Assembly (NCBI GenBank): GCA_029779755.1
Contig: JAKOZZ010000012.1
Span: forward strand, 1 to 53,590
From: Pseudomonadota bacterium
GTDB lineage: Bacteria > Pseudomonadota > Gammaproteobacteria > Burkholderiales > Burkholderiaceae_E
DNA length: 53,590 nt
Direction of reading: 5' to 3'
Positions 1-11,849 of the stretch are shown piece by piece; the stretch's first letter is position 1; each line of letters starts with the position of its first letter. A model generated the notes under the pieces. That model saw nothing but the letters and a program-made list of their open reading frames with translations, ran no database searches and was not told the origin of the DNA. The translations under genes were made by a program, and so were the position numbers.

Positions 1-58
1 TAGGCCTGAGCGCCGCACGCCACCGCACCCTCCGCGATCCACACGGAATTGCACGGAC

Positions 59-916
59 ATGAGCGACAGGCCGGGCGAAGGCAAGGACGCCGCCGCACGA
101 CGGCGCTTCCTGCGCGGCATCGCCGGTGCGGCCGGCGGCGCCTCGCTGGCGGCGCTCGGGACGACCCTGCTGGCGCAGCACACGCAGGCGCGCCCGGCGC
201 ACGCGATGCGCCCGCCCGGCGCGCGCGCCGAGCACGACTTCCTCGGCGCCTGCGTGCGCTGCGGGCTGTGCGTGCGCGACTGCCCGTACGGCACGCTGAA
301 GCTGGCGCCGCTGGGATCGGCGGTGGTGCCCGGCACGCCGTACTTCACGCCGCGCACGGTGCCGTGCGAGATGTGCGACGACATCCCCTGCGTGAAGGCC
401 TGCCCGACCGGAGCGCTCGACCATGCGCTGACCGACATCGGCGAAGCGCGCATGGGCCTGGCCGTGCTCATCGACCAGGAGAACTGCCTCAACTTCCTCG
501 GGCTGCGCTGCGACGTCTGCTACCGCGTGTGCCCGGTGATCGACAAGGCGATCACGCTCGAGCAGCGTCACAACCCGCGTTCCGACCGGCACGCGATGCT
601 GATCCCCACCGTGCACTCCGACGCGTGCACCGGCTGCGGCAAGTGCGAGAAGTCGTGCGTGCTCGAGGAGGCGGCCATCCGCGTGATGCCGATCGCGCTG
701 GCCAAGGGCCGTGGGGGTGCGCACTACCGCAAGGGGTGGGAGGAGAAGGACAAGGCGGGCGGTTCGCTGATCCCCGAACAGATCGAGCTGCCCGTGCGCG
801 GCCTGGAGGCCGAGCGCCAGGGGCTGCCGGGCGGAGCGGGTGCGGCCTCCGGCGCACCCGGTGCGCCCGCATCGCCCGCGCCCGGCGCGCCGACACCGCA
901 GGGAGCCGCGCGATGA
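59..916 (+). CDS. napG: Ferredoxin-type protein NapG (MauM/NapG family)
   Basis: This is a 285-residue periplasmic iron-sulfur protein that, with NapH, passes quinol electrons toward the NapAB nitrate reductase. A twin-arginine motif (R14-R15-R-F-L) followed by an Ala/Gly-rich hydrophobic stretch marks it as a Tat substrate. Four cysteine clusters for [4Fe-4S] centres are visible: [43 protein letters not shown] and [12 protein letters not shown]. The C-terminus is a Pro/Ala/Gly-rich tail. The stop overlaps the napH start (ATGA). Gene order G-H-B-C matches the end of E. coli napFDAGHBC, so napA should lie just left of the window. Confidence 0.95.
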   Translation: MSDRPGEGKDAAARRRFLRGIAGAAGGASLAALGTTLLAQHTQARPAHAMRPPGARAEHDFLGACVRCGLCVRDCPYGTLKLAPLGSAVVPGTPYFTPRTVPCEMCDDIPCVKACPTGALDHALTDIGEARMGLAVLIDQENCLNFLGLRCDVCYRVCPVIDKAITLEQRHNPRSDRHAMLIPTVHSDACTGCGKCEKSCVLEEAAIRVMPIALAKGRGGAHYRKGWEEKDKAGGSLIPEQIELPVRGLEAERQGLPGGAGAASGAPGAPASPAPGAPTPQGAAR

Positions 917-1821
917 GTGCCGCCCCCGCACGCGCTGCGCCCGCAGGCGCCGCGCCGGCGCGCGCCGGCGTGCGCAAGACCCCGATCGGCGCCGACGCCG
1001 TGCGCGACAAGGGGTGGTGGCGCGCGCACCAGTGGCTGGTGCTGCGCCGGCTGGTCCAGCTGTCCATCCTCGCGCTGTTCCTGTCCGGTCCGGTGGCCGG
1101 GCTCTGGATCGTCAAGGGCAACCTCGCGTCGAGCCTGACGCTGGGCGTGCTGCCGCTGACCGATCCCTTCGTGCTCGCACAGACCCTGGTCGCGCGTCAC
1201 TGGCCCGAGGTCAGCGCGCTGATCGGCGTCACGATCGTGCTCGCCATCTACCTCGTCGTCGGGGGCCGCGTGTTCTGCGCGTGGGTCTGCCCGATGAACG
1301 TGGTCACCGACGCCGCCGCATGGCTGCGCCGCCGGCTGGGCATCGTCACCAGCCGGGCGCCCTCCCGGCAGTTCCGCCTGTGGCTGCTCGCCGGCGTGCT
1401 GATCGCTGCCGCCCTCACGGGCATGGCCGTCTGGGAATGGGTGAACCCGGTCTCGACGCTGCAGCGCGGGCTGGTGTTCGGCTTCGGCATGGGCGGCTGG
1501 GTCGTGTTCGCGATCTTCGTGTACGACACGCTGGTCGCGTCCCACGGCTGGTGCGGGCATCTCTGCCCGCAGGGCGCCGCGTACGGGCTGATCGGGCGCG
1601 CGTCGCTGACGCGCGTGACCGCGGCGCGGCGCAGCCGCTGCAACGACTGCGGCGACTGCCTGATGGTGTGCCCGGAACCGCAGGTGATCGTGCCGGCGCT
1701 CAAGGGCACGGGGTCGCCGGTGATCGTGAACGGCGACTGCACGAACTGTGGCCGCTGCATCGACGTGTGCGGCCCCGACGTCTTTCGATTCGGTGTGCGC
1801 TTCGACCAAAGGAGTGAGTGA
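913..1821 (+). CDS. napH: Quinol dehydrogenase membrane protein NapH
   Basis: This 302-residue integral membrane protein pairs with NapG to oxidise quinol. After an Ala/Pro-rich cytoplasmic N-terminus there are about four hydrophobic segments (starting near [19 protein letters not shown]). Two CxxxCP motifs, CAWVCPMN and CGHLCPQG, are typical of the NapH/NosR group. The C-terminus holds two [4Fe-4S] motifs, [14 protein letters not shown] and [15 protein letters not shown] chose the ATG at 913 because it overlaps the napG stop by 4 nt and the protein length then fits the family. The upstream continuation of the frame is napG in another frame. Confidence 0.95.
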   Translation: MSAAPARAAPAGAAPARAGVRKTPIGADAVRDKGWWRAHQWLVLRRLVQLSILALFLSGPVAGLWIVKGNLASSLTLGVLPLTDPFVLAQTLVARHWPEVSALIGVTIVLAIYLVVGGRVFCAWVCPMNVVTDAAAWLRRRLGIVTSRAPSRQFRLWLLAGVLIAAALTGMAVWEWVNPVSTLQRGLVFGFGMGGWVVFAIFVYDTLVASHGWCGHLCPQGAAYGLIGRASLTRVTAARRSRCNDCGDCLMVCPEPQVIVPALKGTGSPVIVNGDCTNCGRCIDVCGPDVFRFGVRFDQRSE

Positions 1822-2321
1822 TGAACAAGTGGATGCGTTGGGTCATGGCCGCGGCGGCCGCGGCATGTCTGGCCACCGAGATGGCTGCCTGGGCCGCGAG
1901 CCCGGTGCTGGTGGCGGCGGCCGACACGAAGGCCGCTCCGGCAGAGCCCGTGAAGGCGCTGCGCAGCGAGGGTTCGGTCGCGGCACCCGAGCGCGACGCC
2001 GAGTCGGACACCTTCCGCAACGAGCGCGACCGTGCGCCGCTGCCCCGCGACTTCGTGCAGCAGCCTCCGCTGATCCCCCACACCGTGCGCGGCTACGCGA
2101 TCACGACCAACTTCAACAAGTGCATGGACTGCCATGCCTGGAACCGGGCGCGCGAAACGGGGGCCACCAAGGTGTCGCTCACGCACTTCAAGGATCGCGA
2201 CGGCAAGGAGTTGTCGAACGTGTCGCCCCGCCGCTACTTCTGCATGCAGTGCCACGTGCCGCAGACCGATGCGAAGCCCCTGGTGGGCAACACGTTCCGT
2301 CCGGCCGACGGCCTGAGGTGA
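1821..2321 (+). CDS. napB: Periplasmic nitrate reductase dihaem cytochrome NapB
   Basis: This 166-residue protein is the small electron-transfer subunit of NapAB. An N-terminal hydrophobic Ala-rich stretch acts as signal peptide (about residues 6-26). Two c-type haem sites are present, C101-x-x-C-H105 (CMDCH) and C141-x-x-C-H145 (CMQCH), with the family's conserved IPHTVRGYAITTNFNKC segment between the signal and the first haem. The ATG at 1821 overlaps the napH TGA by one base. A GTG three bases upstream is possible, but the AAGGAG-like site at about 1808-1813 is better spaced for the ATG. Confidence 0.95.
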   Translation: MNKWMRWVMAAAAAACLATEMAAWAASPVLVAAADTKAAPAEPVKALRSEGSVAAPERDAESDTFRNERDRAPLPRDFVQQPPLIPHTVRGYAITTNFNKCMDCHAWNRARETGATKVSLTHFKDRDGKELSNVSPRRYFCMQCHVPQTDAKPLVGNTFRPADGLR

Positions 2322-2355
2322 CGCGCGGCGCGCGCTGCCGATCAACCCGTCCGGC

Positions 2356-2367
2356 CCGTCCGGACGG
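2356..2367. promoter_or_regulatory. Perfect 12-bp palindrome between napB and napC
   Basis: CCGTCCGGACGG is a perfect inverted repeat in the 76-bp napB-napC gap, and it overlaps a tandem 9-bp repeat CCCGTCCGG (2346-2363). It could be an mRNA hairpin that sets napB/napC message ratios or a protein site. No T-run follows, so it is not a classical terminator. Confidence 0.35.
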
Positions 2368-2397
2368 TCCGAGGAACCCGTCGATCGAGACGAGAAC

Positions 2398-3099
2398 ATG
2401 AACGACAAGACACCGATCCGGCCCCAGGGCTTCGTTGGCAAGTGGTGGGCACGCCTGCGCCCGCTGATCTTCGGCCTGGCGGGCGCGGGATTCGTCGCAG
2501 GCATCCTGTTCTGGGGTGGCTTCAACTGGGCGATGGAGATGACCAACACCGAGTCGTTCTGCATCTCGTGCCACGAGATGCGCGACAACGTGTACGCCGA
2601 GTACCGCAACACCATCCACTACTCGAACCGCACCGGCGTGCGTGCGACCTGCCCCGACTGCCACGTGCCGAAGGAGTGGACGTACAAGATCATGCGCAAG
2701 ATCCAGGCGTCCAACGAGGTGTGGCACAAGCTGCTCGGCAGCATCGACACGCCCGAGAAGTTCAACGCCAAGCGGCTCGAGCTCGCCAAGCACGAGTGGG
2801 ACCGCATGAAGCGCACCGACTCGCGCGAGTGCCGCAACTGCCACAACTTCGACTCGTTCGACTATGCCGAGCAGGGGCGGCGTTCGGCCAACATGCACCA
2901 GACCGGCCTCGCCGCGGGCCAGACCTGCATCGACTGCCACAAGGGCATCGCGCACACGATGCCGGCGGTGGAGCAGGGCGTCGGTCTCGAGAAGCAGGGC
3001 GCCTCGCCGGCCGAACTGCATCCCGCGGCCGCGAAGGCGTCGGGCAGCGACAAGGCCGCCGGTGACGACGGTCCGGCCCCGGCGCTGCGGCAGCAATGA
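2398..3099 (+). CDS. napC: Tetrahaem cytochrome c NapC (NapC/NirT family)
   Basis: This 233-residue membrane-anchored cytochrome oxidises quinol and reduces NapB. One N-terminal transmembrane segment (about residues 21-43) anchors it. Four CxxCH haem sites follow: C55-H59 (CISCH), C85-H89 (CPDCH), C145-H149 (CRNCH) and C177-H181 (CIDCH). The motif CISCHEMRDNVYAEY is typical of the family. The C-terminal 40 residues are a low-complexity Ala/Gly tail. Having both NapC and NapGH gives two possible quinol routes, as in E. coli. The neighbouring minus-strand gene ends only 22 bp downstream. Confidence 0.95.
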   Translation: MNDKTPIRPQGFVGKWWARLRPLIFGLAGAGFVAGILFWGGFNWAMEMTNTESFCISCHEMRDNVYAEYRNTIHYSNRTGVRATCPDCHVPKEWTYKIMRKIQASNEVWHKLLGSIDTPEKFNAKRLELAKHEWDRMKRTDSRECRNCHNFDSFDYAEQGRRSANMHQTGLAAGQTCIDCHKGIAHTMPAVEQGVGLEKQGASPAELHPAAAKASGSDKAAGDDGPAPALRQQ

Positions 3100-3121
3100 C
3101 GCCGGACGCCGCGGACGTCGT

Positions 3122-4231
3122 CTACACGCCCACGGGCTTGCGCAGGACGTCCATGCGATCGACCGAACGCACGCGGATCTCCCGCACGGCGCCGTCCTTC
3201 AGCACGCGCAGCGTGACCTCGGTGCCGGCGGGACCGAGCTTCCAGACGCGACGGTAGAACGACGCCGGGTCGACCACCCGCTCGCCATCGACGGCGAGCA
3301 CGATGTCGCCGCTGTCGATGCCGGCCGACTCCGCCGGGCCGTCGCGCGCGACGCGCACCACGACGAGGTTGCCGCGGACCTGCTCGGTGTTGATCCCCAG
3401 CCAGGGCTGCACCGGCGCGCGCCGGCGGCCGTCGCTGATCAGGTCCGCGAGGATCGGCTTGACGAGGTTCACGGGCACGAACAGGTTGCCGGGCACGCCG
3501 CGGCGATCGGTGGCCGCGTCGCTGACGATCAGCGACCCGATGCCCACCAGCTTGCCGTCCTCGGAGATCAGCGCCGAGCCGCTCCAGTTGGTGACCGGCG
3601 GGAACGTGTAGATCGGCCGCTCGAGCAGGTACTCCCAGCTGCCCGCGAACGGCTTGCGCGACACCACCACGAGCTCGGTAGTCTCGCGCTCGCCCTGGCC
3701 CAGCGTCAGCACCTTCTGCCGCTCGCGCACCTGGTCCGAATCGCCCAGCTCCATCGGCCTGCCGTCCAGCGGCAGCACCGTGCGCACGAGCCCGAAGCCG
3801 GTCGCGTGGTCGTACCCGGCCACCGTCGACGGCACGCGCTTGCCGGACGCGGTCGTCACCTCGATCGACTCGGTCTCCAGCAGCAGATAGCCGATGGTGA
3901 GCACCAGCCGTTCGCCGATGATCACGCCCGACCCCGCGCGCGCGCCGCCCAGAGACTCGGCACTGTTCGCGCCCTGCACGGCACGCGACTCGATGCGCAC
4001 CACCGCGCCGTTGAACCGCGCGGCATCGGCACGCGAACCGCCGGTGGCGGCGCCGGACCCCGGCGACCCGGGCGCGGTCGAAGGGGACGACGGGTTCGAT
4101 TCGGCCGGTGCGGCGGGCGCGGCAGGTGCAGCAGGTGCGGTCGACGGCGGTGCCGACTGCGCGTGCAGCAGGCCAGAGGGCGATGCCGACACGGCAAGCG
4201 CCAGCGTCAGCGTGGCGACGCGGTGGATCAT
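3122..4231 (-). CDS. Secreted HtrA-like S1C protein with PDZ domain and degenerate catalytic triad
   Basis: This 369-residue protein has a signal peptide (residues 1-25), a Pro/Ala/Ser-rich linker to about 70, a trypsin-like HtrA domain (about 75-265) and a PDZ domain (about 275-355, with GDIVLAVDGERV). Aligned by eye to DegP, the catalytic His falls at Y115 (LTIGYLL versus VTNNHVV) and the Asp at G145 (DHATGFGLV versus DPRSDIALI). The Ser is kept at S217 (NWSGSA). I infer a pseudoprotease or peptide-binding chaperone. The ATG at 4231 is preferred over one 21 nt upstream because AAGGAG lies 6 nt before it. The gene converges on napC. Confidence 0.8.
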   Translation of the reverse strand: MIHRVATLTLALAVSASPSGLLHAQSAPPSTAPAAPAAPAAPAESNPSSPSTAPGSPGSGAATGGSRADAARFNGAVVRIESRAVQGANSAESLGGARAGSGVIIGERLVLTIGYLLLETESIEVTTASGKRVPSTVAGYDHATGFGLVRTVLPLDGRPMELGDSDQVRERQKVLTLGQGERETTELVVVSRKPFAGSWEYLLERPIYTFPPVTNWSGSALISEDGKLVGIGSLIVSDAATDRRGVPGNLFVPVNLVKPILADLISDGRRRAPVQPWLGINTEQVRGNLVVVRVARDGPAESAGIDSGDIVLAVDGERVVDPASFYRRVWKLGPAGTEVTLRVLKDGAVREIRVRSVDRMDVLRKPVGV

Positions 4232-4348
4232 CCCGATCTCCTTCCGGAACACGGACGCGTTCCGTGCAGGACCATTCTGTCACCGTCGGGCGGGGCCTGC
4301 TTACACACCCTCCACGGGCGGCCGATTCCGGGACTTGAATCAGCCCAT

Positions 4349-4378
4349 TTGACCCCAATGGGGGAATCCCCCTAGAAT
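4349..4378 (+). promoter_or_regulatory. Sigma70-type promoter of the atp operon
   Basis: A -35 box TTGACC (4349-4354) and a -10 box TAGAAT (4373-4378) each match the consensus in five of six positions, with an 18-bp spacer. They lie about 47 bp before the atpI start, which fits a short leader. The spacer is nearly filled by CCCC-AAT-GGGGG-AAT-CCCCC (4353-4372), two overlapping inverted repeats. Confidence 0.7.
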
Positions 4379-4424
4379 CTCAAGTCTTTGCCCGTCGCAA
4401 ACCGGTTCGCCGCAAGCACGAAAC

Positions 4425-4811
4425 ATGTTCGCAGCCATCGGATTGCAAGTCGCGTCGATCATTCTCTTCGGTCTTCTGACCGCCGGAATCTTCGACATGA
4501 CGAGCGCGAAGTTTTTCGTGCTCGGCGGCGCGGCGGCAATGATCCCGAATGCTCTGTTCGCCCTGCGGTTGGCGCTTCATCGGGGGAAATCGCCGGAGTC
4601 GTATCCGGTGGTGTTCTTCCTGGGGGAGTTCGCCAAGATCGGCATGACCGTGGGCTTGTTGGCGTGGATCGTGCACTGGCAGCAGGAAGTCCGCTGGCTG
4701 GCGCTGATCCTGGGGCTGATCGTGGCGCTGAAGGCGCCGCTGTTCGCCCTGCTCGTGGCGCGTGACCTTCCGCGCGACGTGCACGCCGAGGGGCGGCCGG
4801 GGCAGGGGTAG
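4425..4811 (+). CDS. atpI: ATP synthase protein I
   Basis: This 128-residue membrane protein is the small first gene of the atp operon. Members assist assembly of the c-ring and are not part of the final enzyme. It has about four hydrophobic segments (for example IGLQVASIILFGLLTAGIF near the start and LALILGLIVALKAPLFALLV near the end). Proteins of this family diverge strongly, so the call rests on size, membrane pattern and position before atpB. No strong ribosome binding site is visible before the ATG. Confidence 0.85.
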   Translation: MFAAIGLQVASIILFGLLTAGIFDMTSAKFFVLGGAAAMIPNALFALRLALHRGKSPESYPVVFFLGEFAKIGMTVGLLAWIVHWQQEVRWLALILGLIVALKAPLFALLVARDLPRDVHAEGRPGQG

Positions 4812-4889
4812 AGAAGAACACAGGTCCGGACCCCAGGGTTCCGGGAGCAGCATCGTCACGGACGCGCAACGAACGAGATCAGACACGCC

Positions 4890-6031
<1,142 letters not shown>

Positions 6032-6080
6032 TGAAGTCTGTTGTCGCCGTTCCCAACAACCATCGTCAAGGAAGACCGTC

Positions 6081-6554
6081 GTGAACCTTAACGCGACGCT
6101 GATTGCCCAGATGATCGTCTTTCTGGCGCTCTGGTGGTTCGTGGCCAAGTTCGTTTGGCCGCCGGTCACCAAGGCGCTGGACGAGCGCAGCAAGCGCATC
6201 GCCGACGGCCTGGCTGCGGCAGACAAGGCCAAAACCGACCTCGCCGCCGCCGAGCGGCGCGTGCAGGACGAGATCAAGCAGGCGCGTGACAGCGCGGCCG
6301 ATCTGCGTTCGGCCGCCGAGCGTCAGGGCGCACAGCTGATCGACGAGGCCCGCGCCGAGGCGGCCCGCATCGTCGCGGCCGCCAAGAAGGCAGCCGAGGA
6401 AGAGGCCGACCTGGCCGCCCAGCGTGCCAAGGACCAGCTGCGCGAGCAGGTGGCCCAGCTCGCGGTGGTCGGTGCGGAGCGCATCCTGCGTCGCGAGATC
6501 GACGCCGGTCGCCACGCGGATCTCTTGTCCAATCTGAAGAACGAACTGCGCTAG
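6081..6554 (+). CDS. atpF: F0F1 ATP synthase subunit b
   Basis: This 157-residue peripheral-stalk subunit has one N-terminal membrane helix (about residues 5-24, IAQMIVFLALWWFVAKFVWPP) followed by a long charged Ala/Lys/Glu-rich coiled coil that dimerises and binds delta. The start is GTG at 6081, preceded by AAGGAAG. The sequence right after the start (NLNATLIAQ) is where b subunits normally begin. The gene ends 10 bp before atpH. Confidence 0.96.
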   Translation: MNLNATLIAQMIVFLALWWFVAKFVWPPVTKALDERSKRIADGLAAADKAKTDLAAAERRVQDEIKQARDSAADLRSAAERQGAQLIDEARAEAARIVAAAKKAAEEEADLAAQRAKDQLREQVAQLAVVGAERILRREIDAGRHADLLSNLKNELR

Positions 6555-6564
6555 GAAGCGGGCC

Positions 6565-7098
6565 ATGGCCGAGTCCCTCACCATCGCCCGTCCGTACGCG
6601 GAAGCCGCCTTCAAGCTGGCGCGTGACCTCGGCGCGCTGCCGTCGTGGTCCGACGCGCTCGCACGGCTGGCCGCGGTCGCGTCCAACGACGTCGCCCGTG
6701 ACCTGATCGGCGCCCCGCAACTGTCGGTCAAGCAGGTGGCGACGCTGATCGCCGATGCCGCCGGCCAGTTGACGGCCGAGCAGGCCAACTTCGTCCACGT
6801 CCTCGCGGACAACGAGCGGCTGTCCGTGCTGCCCGAGATCGCATCGCAGTTCGAGGGTCTGCGCAACGACTTCGAAGGCGTCGTCGACGCCCAGATCTCG
6901 TCCGCGTTCCCCTTGTCCGGCGCCCAGGTCGACGACATCGTGGCCACCCTCAAGGGCAAGTACGGTCGTCAGGTGAAGGCCACCGTGACGATCGATCCCG
7001 AACTGATCGGCGGCGTGTCGATCCGCGTCGGCGACGAAGTGATGGACGCGTCGGTGCGCGGCAAGCTTGCGCAGCTCGCGGACGCATTGAAGATTTAG
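6565..7098 (+). CDS. atpH: F0F1 ATP synthase subunit delta
   Basis: This 177-residue F1 subunit links the b stalk to the top of the alpha3beta3 head. It starts with the family-typical [16 protein letters not shown], and the C-terminal part contains [33 protein letters not shown], the conserved delta/OSCP signature. A GGAAGCGGGCC stretch precedes the ATG. It is spaced 47 bp from atpA. Confidence 0.97.
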   Translation: MAESLTIARPYAEAAFKLARDLGALPSWSDALARLAAVASNDVARDLIGAPQLSVKQVATLIADAAGQLTAEQANFVHVLADNERLSVLPEIASQFEGLRNDFEGVVDAQISSAFPLSGAQVDDIVATLKGKYGRQVKATVTIDPELIGGVSIRVGDEVMDASVRGKLAQLADALKI

Positions 7099-7145
7099 CG
7101 CCGGGGCGCTTCGGCGAACCGCGGAAGGCATATCAGGAGAGTCTC

Positions 7146-8687
7146 ATGCAGCTCAATCCGGCTGAGATCAGCGAACTACTCAAGAGCAAGATCCAGAACC
7201 TGCAGGTCGCGGTCGACACGCGCAACCAGGGGACGGTCGTTTCCGTCACGGACGGCATCTGCCGCATCCACGGTCTGTCCGACGTGATGCAGGGCGAGAT
7301 GATCGAGTTCCCGGGCAACACCTTCGGTCTGGCCCTGAACCTGGAGCGCGACTCGGTCGGCGCGGTGGTCCTGGGTGAATACGAGCACATCTCGGAAGGC
7401 GACGCCGTCAAGGCAACCGGTCGCATTCTCGAGGTGCCGGTCGGCCCCGAGCTGATCGGCCGCGTGGTGAACTCGCTCGGCCAGCCCATCGACGGCAAGG
7501 GCCCGATCAACGCGAAGATGACCGACGTCATCGAGAAGGTCGCGCCCGGCGTGATCGCGCGTCAGTCGGTGTCGCAGCCGGTGCAGTCGGGCCTGAAGTC
7601 GATCGACGCCATGGTGCCGGTCGGACGCGGCCAGCGCGAGCTGATTATCGGCGACCGCCAGACGGGCAAGACCGCGGTGGCGATCGACACGATCATCAAC
7701 CAGAAGGGCAAGGGCGTCTACTGCGTGTACGTGGCGATCGGCCAGAAGGCCTCGACCGTCAACAACGTGGTCCGCAAGCTCGAAGAGTACGGCGCGATGG
7801 AGTACACCATCGTGGTGGCCTCGACCGCCTCCGAATCCGCCGCGATGCAGTACATCGCTGCGTACTCGGGCTGCACGATGGGCGAGTACTTCCGCGACCG
7901 CGGCGAAGACGCGCTGATCGTCTACGACGACCTGTCCAAGCAGGCCGTGGCCTATCGCCAGGTTTCGCTGCTGCTGCGCCGCCCGCCGGGCCGCGAGGCG
8001 TACCCCGGCGACGTGTTCTACCTGCACTCGCGCCTGCTCGAGCGTGCCGCACGCGTGAACACCGACTACGTCGAGAAGTTCACCAACGGCGCCGTCAAGG
8101 GCAAGACCGGTTCGCTGACCGCGCTGCCGATCATCGAGACGCAGGCGGGCGACGTGTCCGCGTTCGTTCCGACGAACGTGATCTCGATCACCGACGGCCA
8201 GATCTTCCTCGAGACCGACCTGTTCAACGCCGGTATCCGCCCCGCCATCAACGCCGGTATCTCGGTGTCGCGGGTGGGTGGTGCGGCGCAGACCGACATC
8301 ATCAAGAAGCTGGGCGGCGGCGTGCGTCTGGCGCTTGCGCAGTACCGTGAGCTCGCGGCGTTCGCGCAGTTCGCGTCCGACCTCGACGACGCCACCCGCA
8401 AGCAGCTCGAGCGCGGCCGTCTGGTCACCGAGCTGATGAAGCAGCCGCAGTACCAGCCGATGCAGGTCTGGGAGATGGCGCTGACGCTGTTCGCGGTGAA
8501 CAACGGCTACTTCGACGACATCGAGGTCGCCAAGGCCCTGGCGGCCGAGAAGGCGCTGCGCGAGTTCGCCAAGAGCAAGCAGGCGGGCCTGGTCGAGGAG
8601 ATCGAGCGCGACAAGAAGTTCAGCAAGGAAGTCGAGGCCAAGCTGCACGACCTGCTCAAGGACTTCAAGAAGTCCGGCGCGTACTGA
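7146..8687 (+). CDS. atpA: F0F1 ATP synthase subunit alpha
   Basis: This 513-residue non-catalytic nucleotide-binding subunit of F1 begins with the conserved [16 protein letters not shown]. The Walker A loop is GDRQTGKT (about residues 169-176). The ATPase alpha/beta signature region is [17 protein letters not shown]. The length is that of the E. coli protein. An AGGAGAG site precedes the ATG. Confidence 0.98.
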   Translation: MQLNPAEISELLKSKIQNLQVAVDTRNQGTVVSVTDGICRIHGLSDVMQGEMIEFPGNTFGLALNLERDSVGAVVLGEYEHISEGDAVKATGRILEVPVGPELIGRVVNSLGQPIDGKGPINAKMTDVIEKVAPGVIARQSVSQPVQSGLKSIDAMVPVGRGQRELIIGDRQTGKTAVAIDTIINQKGKGVYCVYVAIGQKASTVNNVVRKLEEYGAMEYTIVVASTASESAAMQYIAAYSGCTMGEYFRDRGEDALIVYDDLSKQAVAYRQVSLLLRRPPGREAYPGDVFYLHSRLLERAARVNTDYVEKFTNGAVKGKTGSLTALPIIETQAGDVSAFVPTNVISITDGQIFLETDLFNAGIRPAINAGISVSRVGGAAQTDIIKKLGGGVRLALAQYRELAAFAQFASDLDDATRKQLERGRLVTELMKQPQYQPMQVWEMALTLFAVNNGYFDDIEVAKALAAEKALREFAKSKQAGLVEEIERDKKFSKEVEAKLHDLLKDFKKSGAY

Positions 8688-8732
8688 TCGTACGTGACGA
8701 GCGAAGTCAACCCCGAGTCCTGAGGAACCGAC

Positions 8733-9602
8733 ATGCCGGGCAGCAAAGAGATCCGGAGCAAGATCAAGAGCGTCCAGAACACGCGCAAGATCACCAAGGC
8801 GATGGAGATGGTCGCCGCGTCCAAGATGCGCAAGGCGCAGGACCGGATGCGGCGTGCCCGCCCCTACGCCGACAAGGTGCGCAACATCGCCGCGCACCTG
8901 GCGACCGCCAATCCCGAGTACAAGCATCCGTTCCTCGTCGAGCACGACTCGGTCAAGGCCGCCGGCCTGATCGTCGTCACCACCGACAAGGGCCTGTGCG
9001 GCGGCCTGAACACGAACCTGCTGCGGGTCGTGACCAACAAGCTGCGTGAGCTCGAGAAGGCCGGCGAGTCGATCGTCGTCACGGCCATCGGCAACAAGGG
9101 CTTCGGCTTCTTCAACCGGATCGGTGCGAAGGTGGTCTCCCACCTGACCCAGATGGGCGACACGCCGCACCTCGAGAAGCTCATCGGCCCGATCAAGGTC
9201 CAGCTCGACGCGTACCAGCGCGGCGAGATCGACCAGGTCTTCCTGTGCTACACGCGCTTCATCAACACGATGAAGCAGGAGCCGGTGATCGAGCAGCTGC
9301 TGCCGCTGTCGAACGAGCGCATGCAGGAGCAGACCCACGAGCACTCGTGGGACTACCTGTACGAGCCCGACGCGCAGACGGTGCTCGACGACCTGCTGGT
9401 CCGCTACGTCGAGGCGCTGGTGTACCAGGCCGTCGCCGAGAACATGGCGTCCGAGCAGAGCGCCCGGATGGTGGCGATGAAGGCCGCGTCCGACAACGCG
9501 AAGAAGGTGATCGACGAGCTGCAGCTGTCCTACAACAAGGCGCGTCAGGCGGCGATCACGAAGGAACTGTCGGAGATCGTGGCGGGCGCCGCAGCGGTCT
9601 AA
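8733..9602 (+). CDS. atpG: F0F1 ATP synthase subunit gamma
   Basis: This 289-residue central rotor shaft has the conserved N-terminal coiled coil ([34 protein letters not shown]), the [11 protein letters not shown] segment, and the C-terminal coiled coil with the signature [24 protein letters not shown]. All are intact and the length is usual. It lies 45 bp after atpA and 87 bp before atpD. Confidence 0.98.
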   Translation: MPGSKEIRSKIKSVQNTRKITKAMEMVAASKMRKAQDRMRRARPYADKVRNIAAHLATANPEYKHPFLVEHDSVKAAGLIVVTTDKGLCGGLNTNLLRVVTNKLRELEKAGESIVVTAIGNKGFGFFNRIGAKVVSHLTQMGDTPHLEKLIGPIKVQLDAYQRGEIDQVFLCYTRFINTMKQEPVIEQLLPLSNERMQEQTHEHSWDYLYEPDAQTVLDDLLVRYVEALVYQAVAENMASEQSARMVAMKAASDNAKKVIDELQLSYNKARQAAITKELSEIVAGAAAV

Positions 9603-11087
<1,485 letters not shown>

Positions 11088-11175
11088 TCGAACGGTGCAG
11101 GCCGCACCGGCCGGTGCCACGCGCAGCAGCGCGTGGGCCCGGCCCGCGCGGCGCACAGCGTACACGGAGCAACAG

Positions 11176-11598
11176 ATGGCACACACGATCCACGTCGATG
11201 TGGTCAGCGCAGAAGCCTCGATCTTCGAGGGCGAGGCCGAGTTCGTGGCCCTGCCCGGCGAGGCGGGCGAGCTGGGCATCTATCCCCAGCACACGCCGCT
11301 GATCACGCGCATCCGCCCCGGCGCGGTCCGCATCAAGGTCGCCGGCCAGAACGACGAAGAATTCGTGTTCGTCGCCGGCGGCATTCTCGAAGTGCAGCCG
11401 AACCGCGTGACGGTGCTGGCCGACACCGCGATCCGCGGTCACGACCTCGACGAAGCGAAGGCCGAGGAGGCGAAGCGACTCGCCGAAGAGGCGATGACCA
11501 ACGCCAAGAGCGACATCGACTTCGCACGCGCGCAGTCGGAGTTCGCCGTCATGGCGGCGCAGATCGCCGCGCTGCGCAAGTTCCGCAGCCGGAAGTGA
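11176..11598 (+). CDS. atpC: F0F1 ATP synthase subunit epsilon
   Basis: This 140-residue subunit has an N-terminal beta-sandwich ([42 protein letters not shown] is the family opening) and a C-terminal helical hairpin rich in Ala, Glu and Lys that can insert into the head and inhibit ATP hydrolysis. The frame is open further upstream, but the ATG at 11176 has a GGAG site and gives the usual length. It is the last gene of the operon. Confidence 0.96.
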   Translation: MAHTIHVDVVSAEASIFEGEAEFVALPGEAGELGIYPQHTPLITRIRPGAVRIKVAGQNDEEFVFVAGGILEVQPNRVTVLADTAIRGHDLDEAKAEEAKRLAEEAMTNAKSDIDFARAQSEFAVMAAQIAALRKFRSRK

Positions 11599-11604
11599 TC
11601 CGAA

Positions 11605-11625
11605 CGCCGGCGCGGCGCGCCGGCG
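11605..11625 (+). terminator. GC-rich hairpin just after atpC
   Basis: A perfect 9-bp stem CGCCGGCGC / GCGCCGGCG with a 3-nt loop lies 6 bp after the atpC stop. No T-run follows, so it may protect the message 3' end or pause polymerase rather than terminate alone. Confidence 0.45.
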
Positions 11626-11672
11626 CTTCGGCAACAGCGCCACACATCGGCCGAAGCGTCCTGGGTGGGCGC

Positions 11673-11744
11673 CGTGCCCCAGCCGAGCACGAAGCCCCAG
11701 GCAGGTGCGAAGCCCCAGGCAGGGGCACTGTCCCAGGCGACGTC
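11673..11744. repeat. 18-bp tandem repeat, about 4 copies
   Basis: Two near-identical 18-bp units, GAAGCCCCAGGCAGGTGC (11691-11708) and GAAGCCCCAGGCAGGGGC (11709-11726), are flanked by a degenerate copy on each side. The array sits between two hairpins. Confidence 0.7.
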
Positions 11745-11778
11745 GCACGACGGCCCCCGCCCGACGATTCAACGCATC

Positions 11779-11802
11779 ACGCCCGCGCTTGCCCGCGGGC
11801 GT
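11779..11802 (+). terminator. Rho-independent-type terminator of the atp operon
   Basis: A perfect 8-bp stem ACGCCCGC (11779-11786) / GCGGGCGT (11795-11802) with an 8-nt loop is followed by TCTGCTTT, a weak U-tract. It lies about 180 bp after atpC and is the best terminator candidate for the operon. Confidence 0.6.
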
Positions 11803-11849
11803 TCTGCTTTCCGGGGGCGCACCGGTGGCCGAGAACCGGCGGCCCAGTA

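Noticed and set aside
1-58. Tail of napA at the left edge
   Set aside because: Gene order predicts napA here, but 58 bp starting with TAG give too little sequence to identify a coding end.
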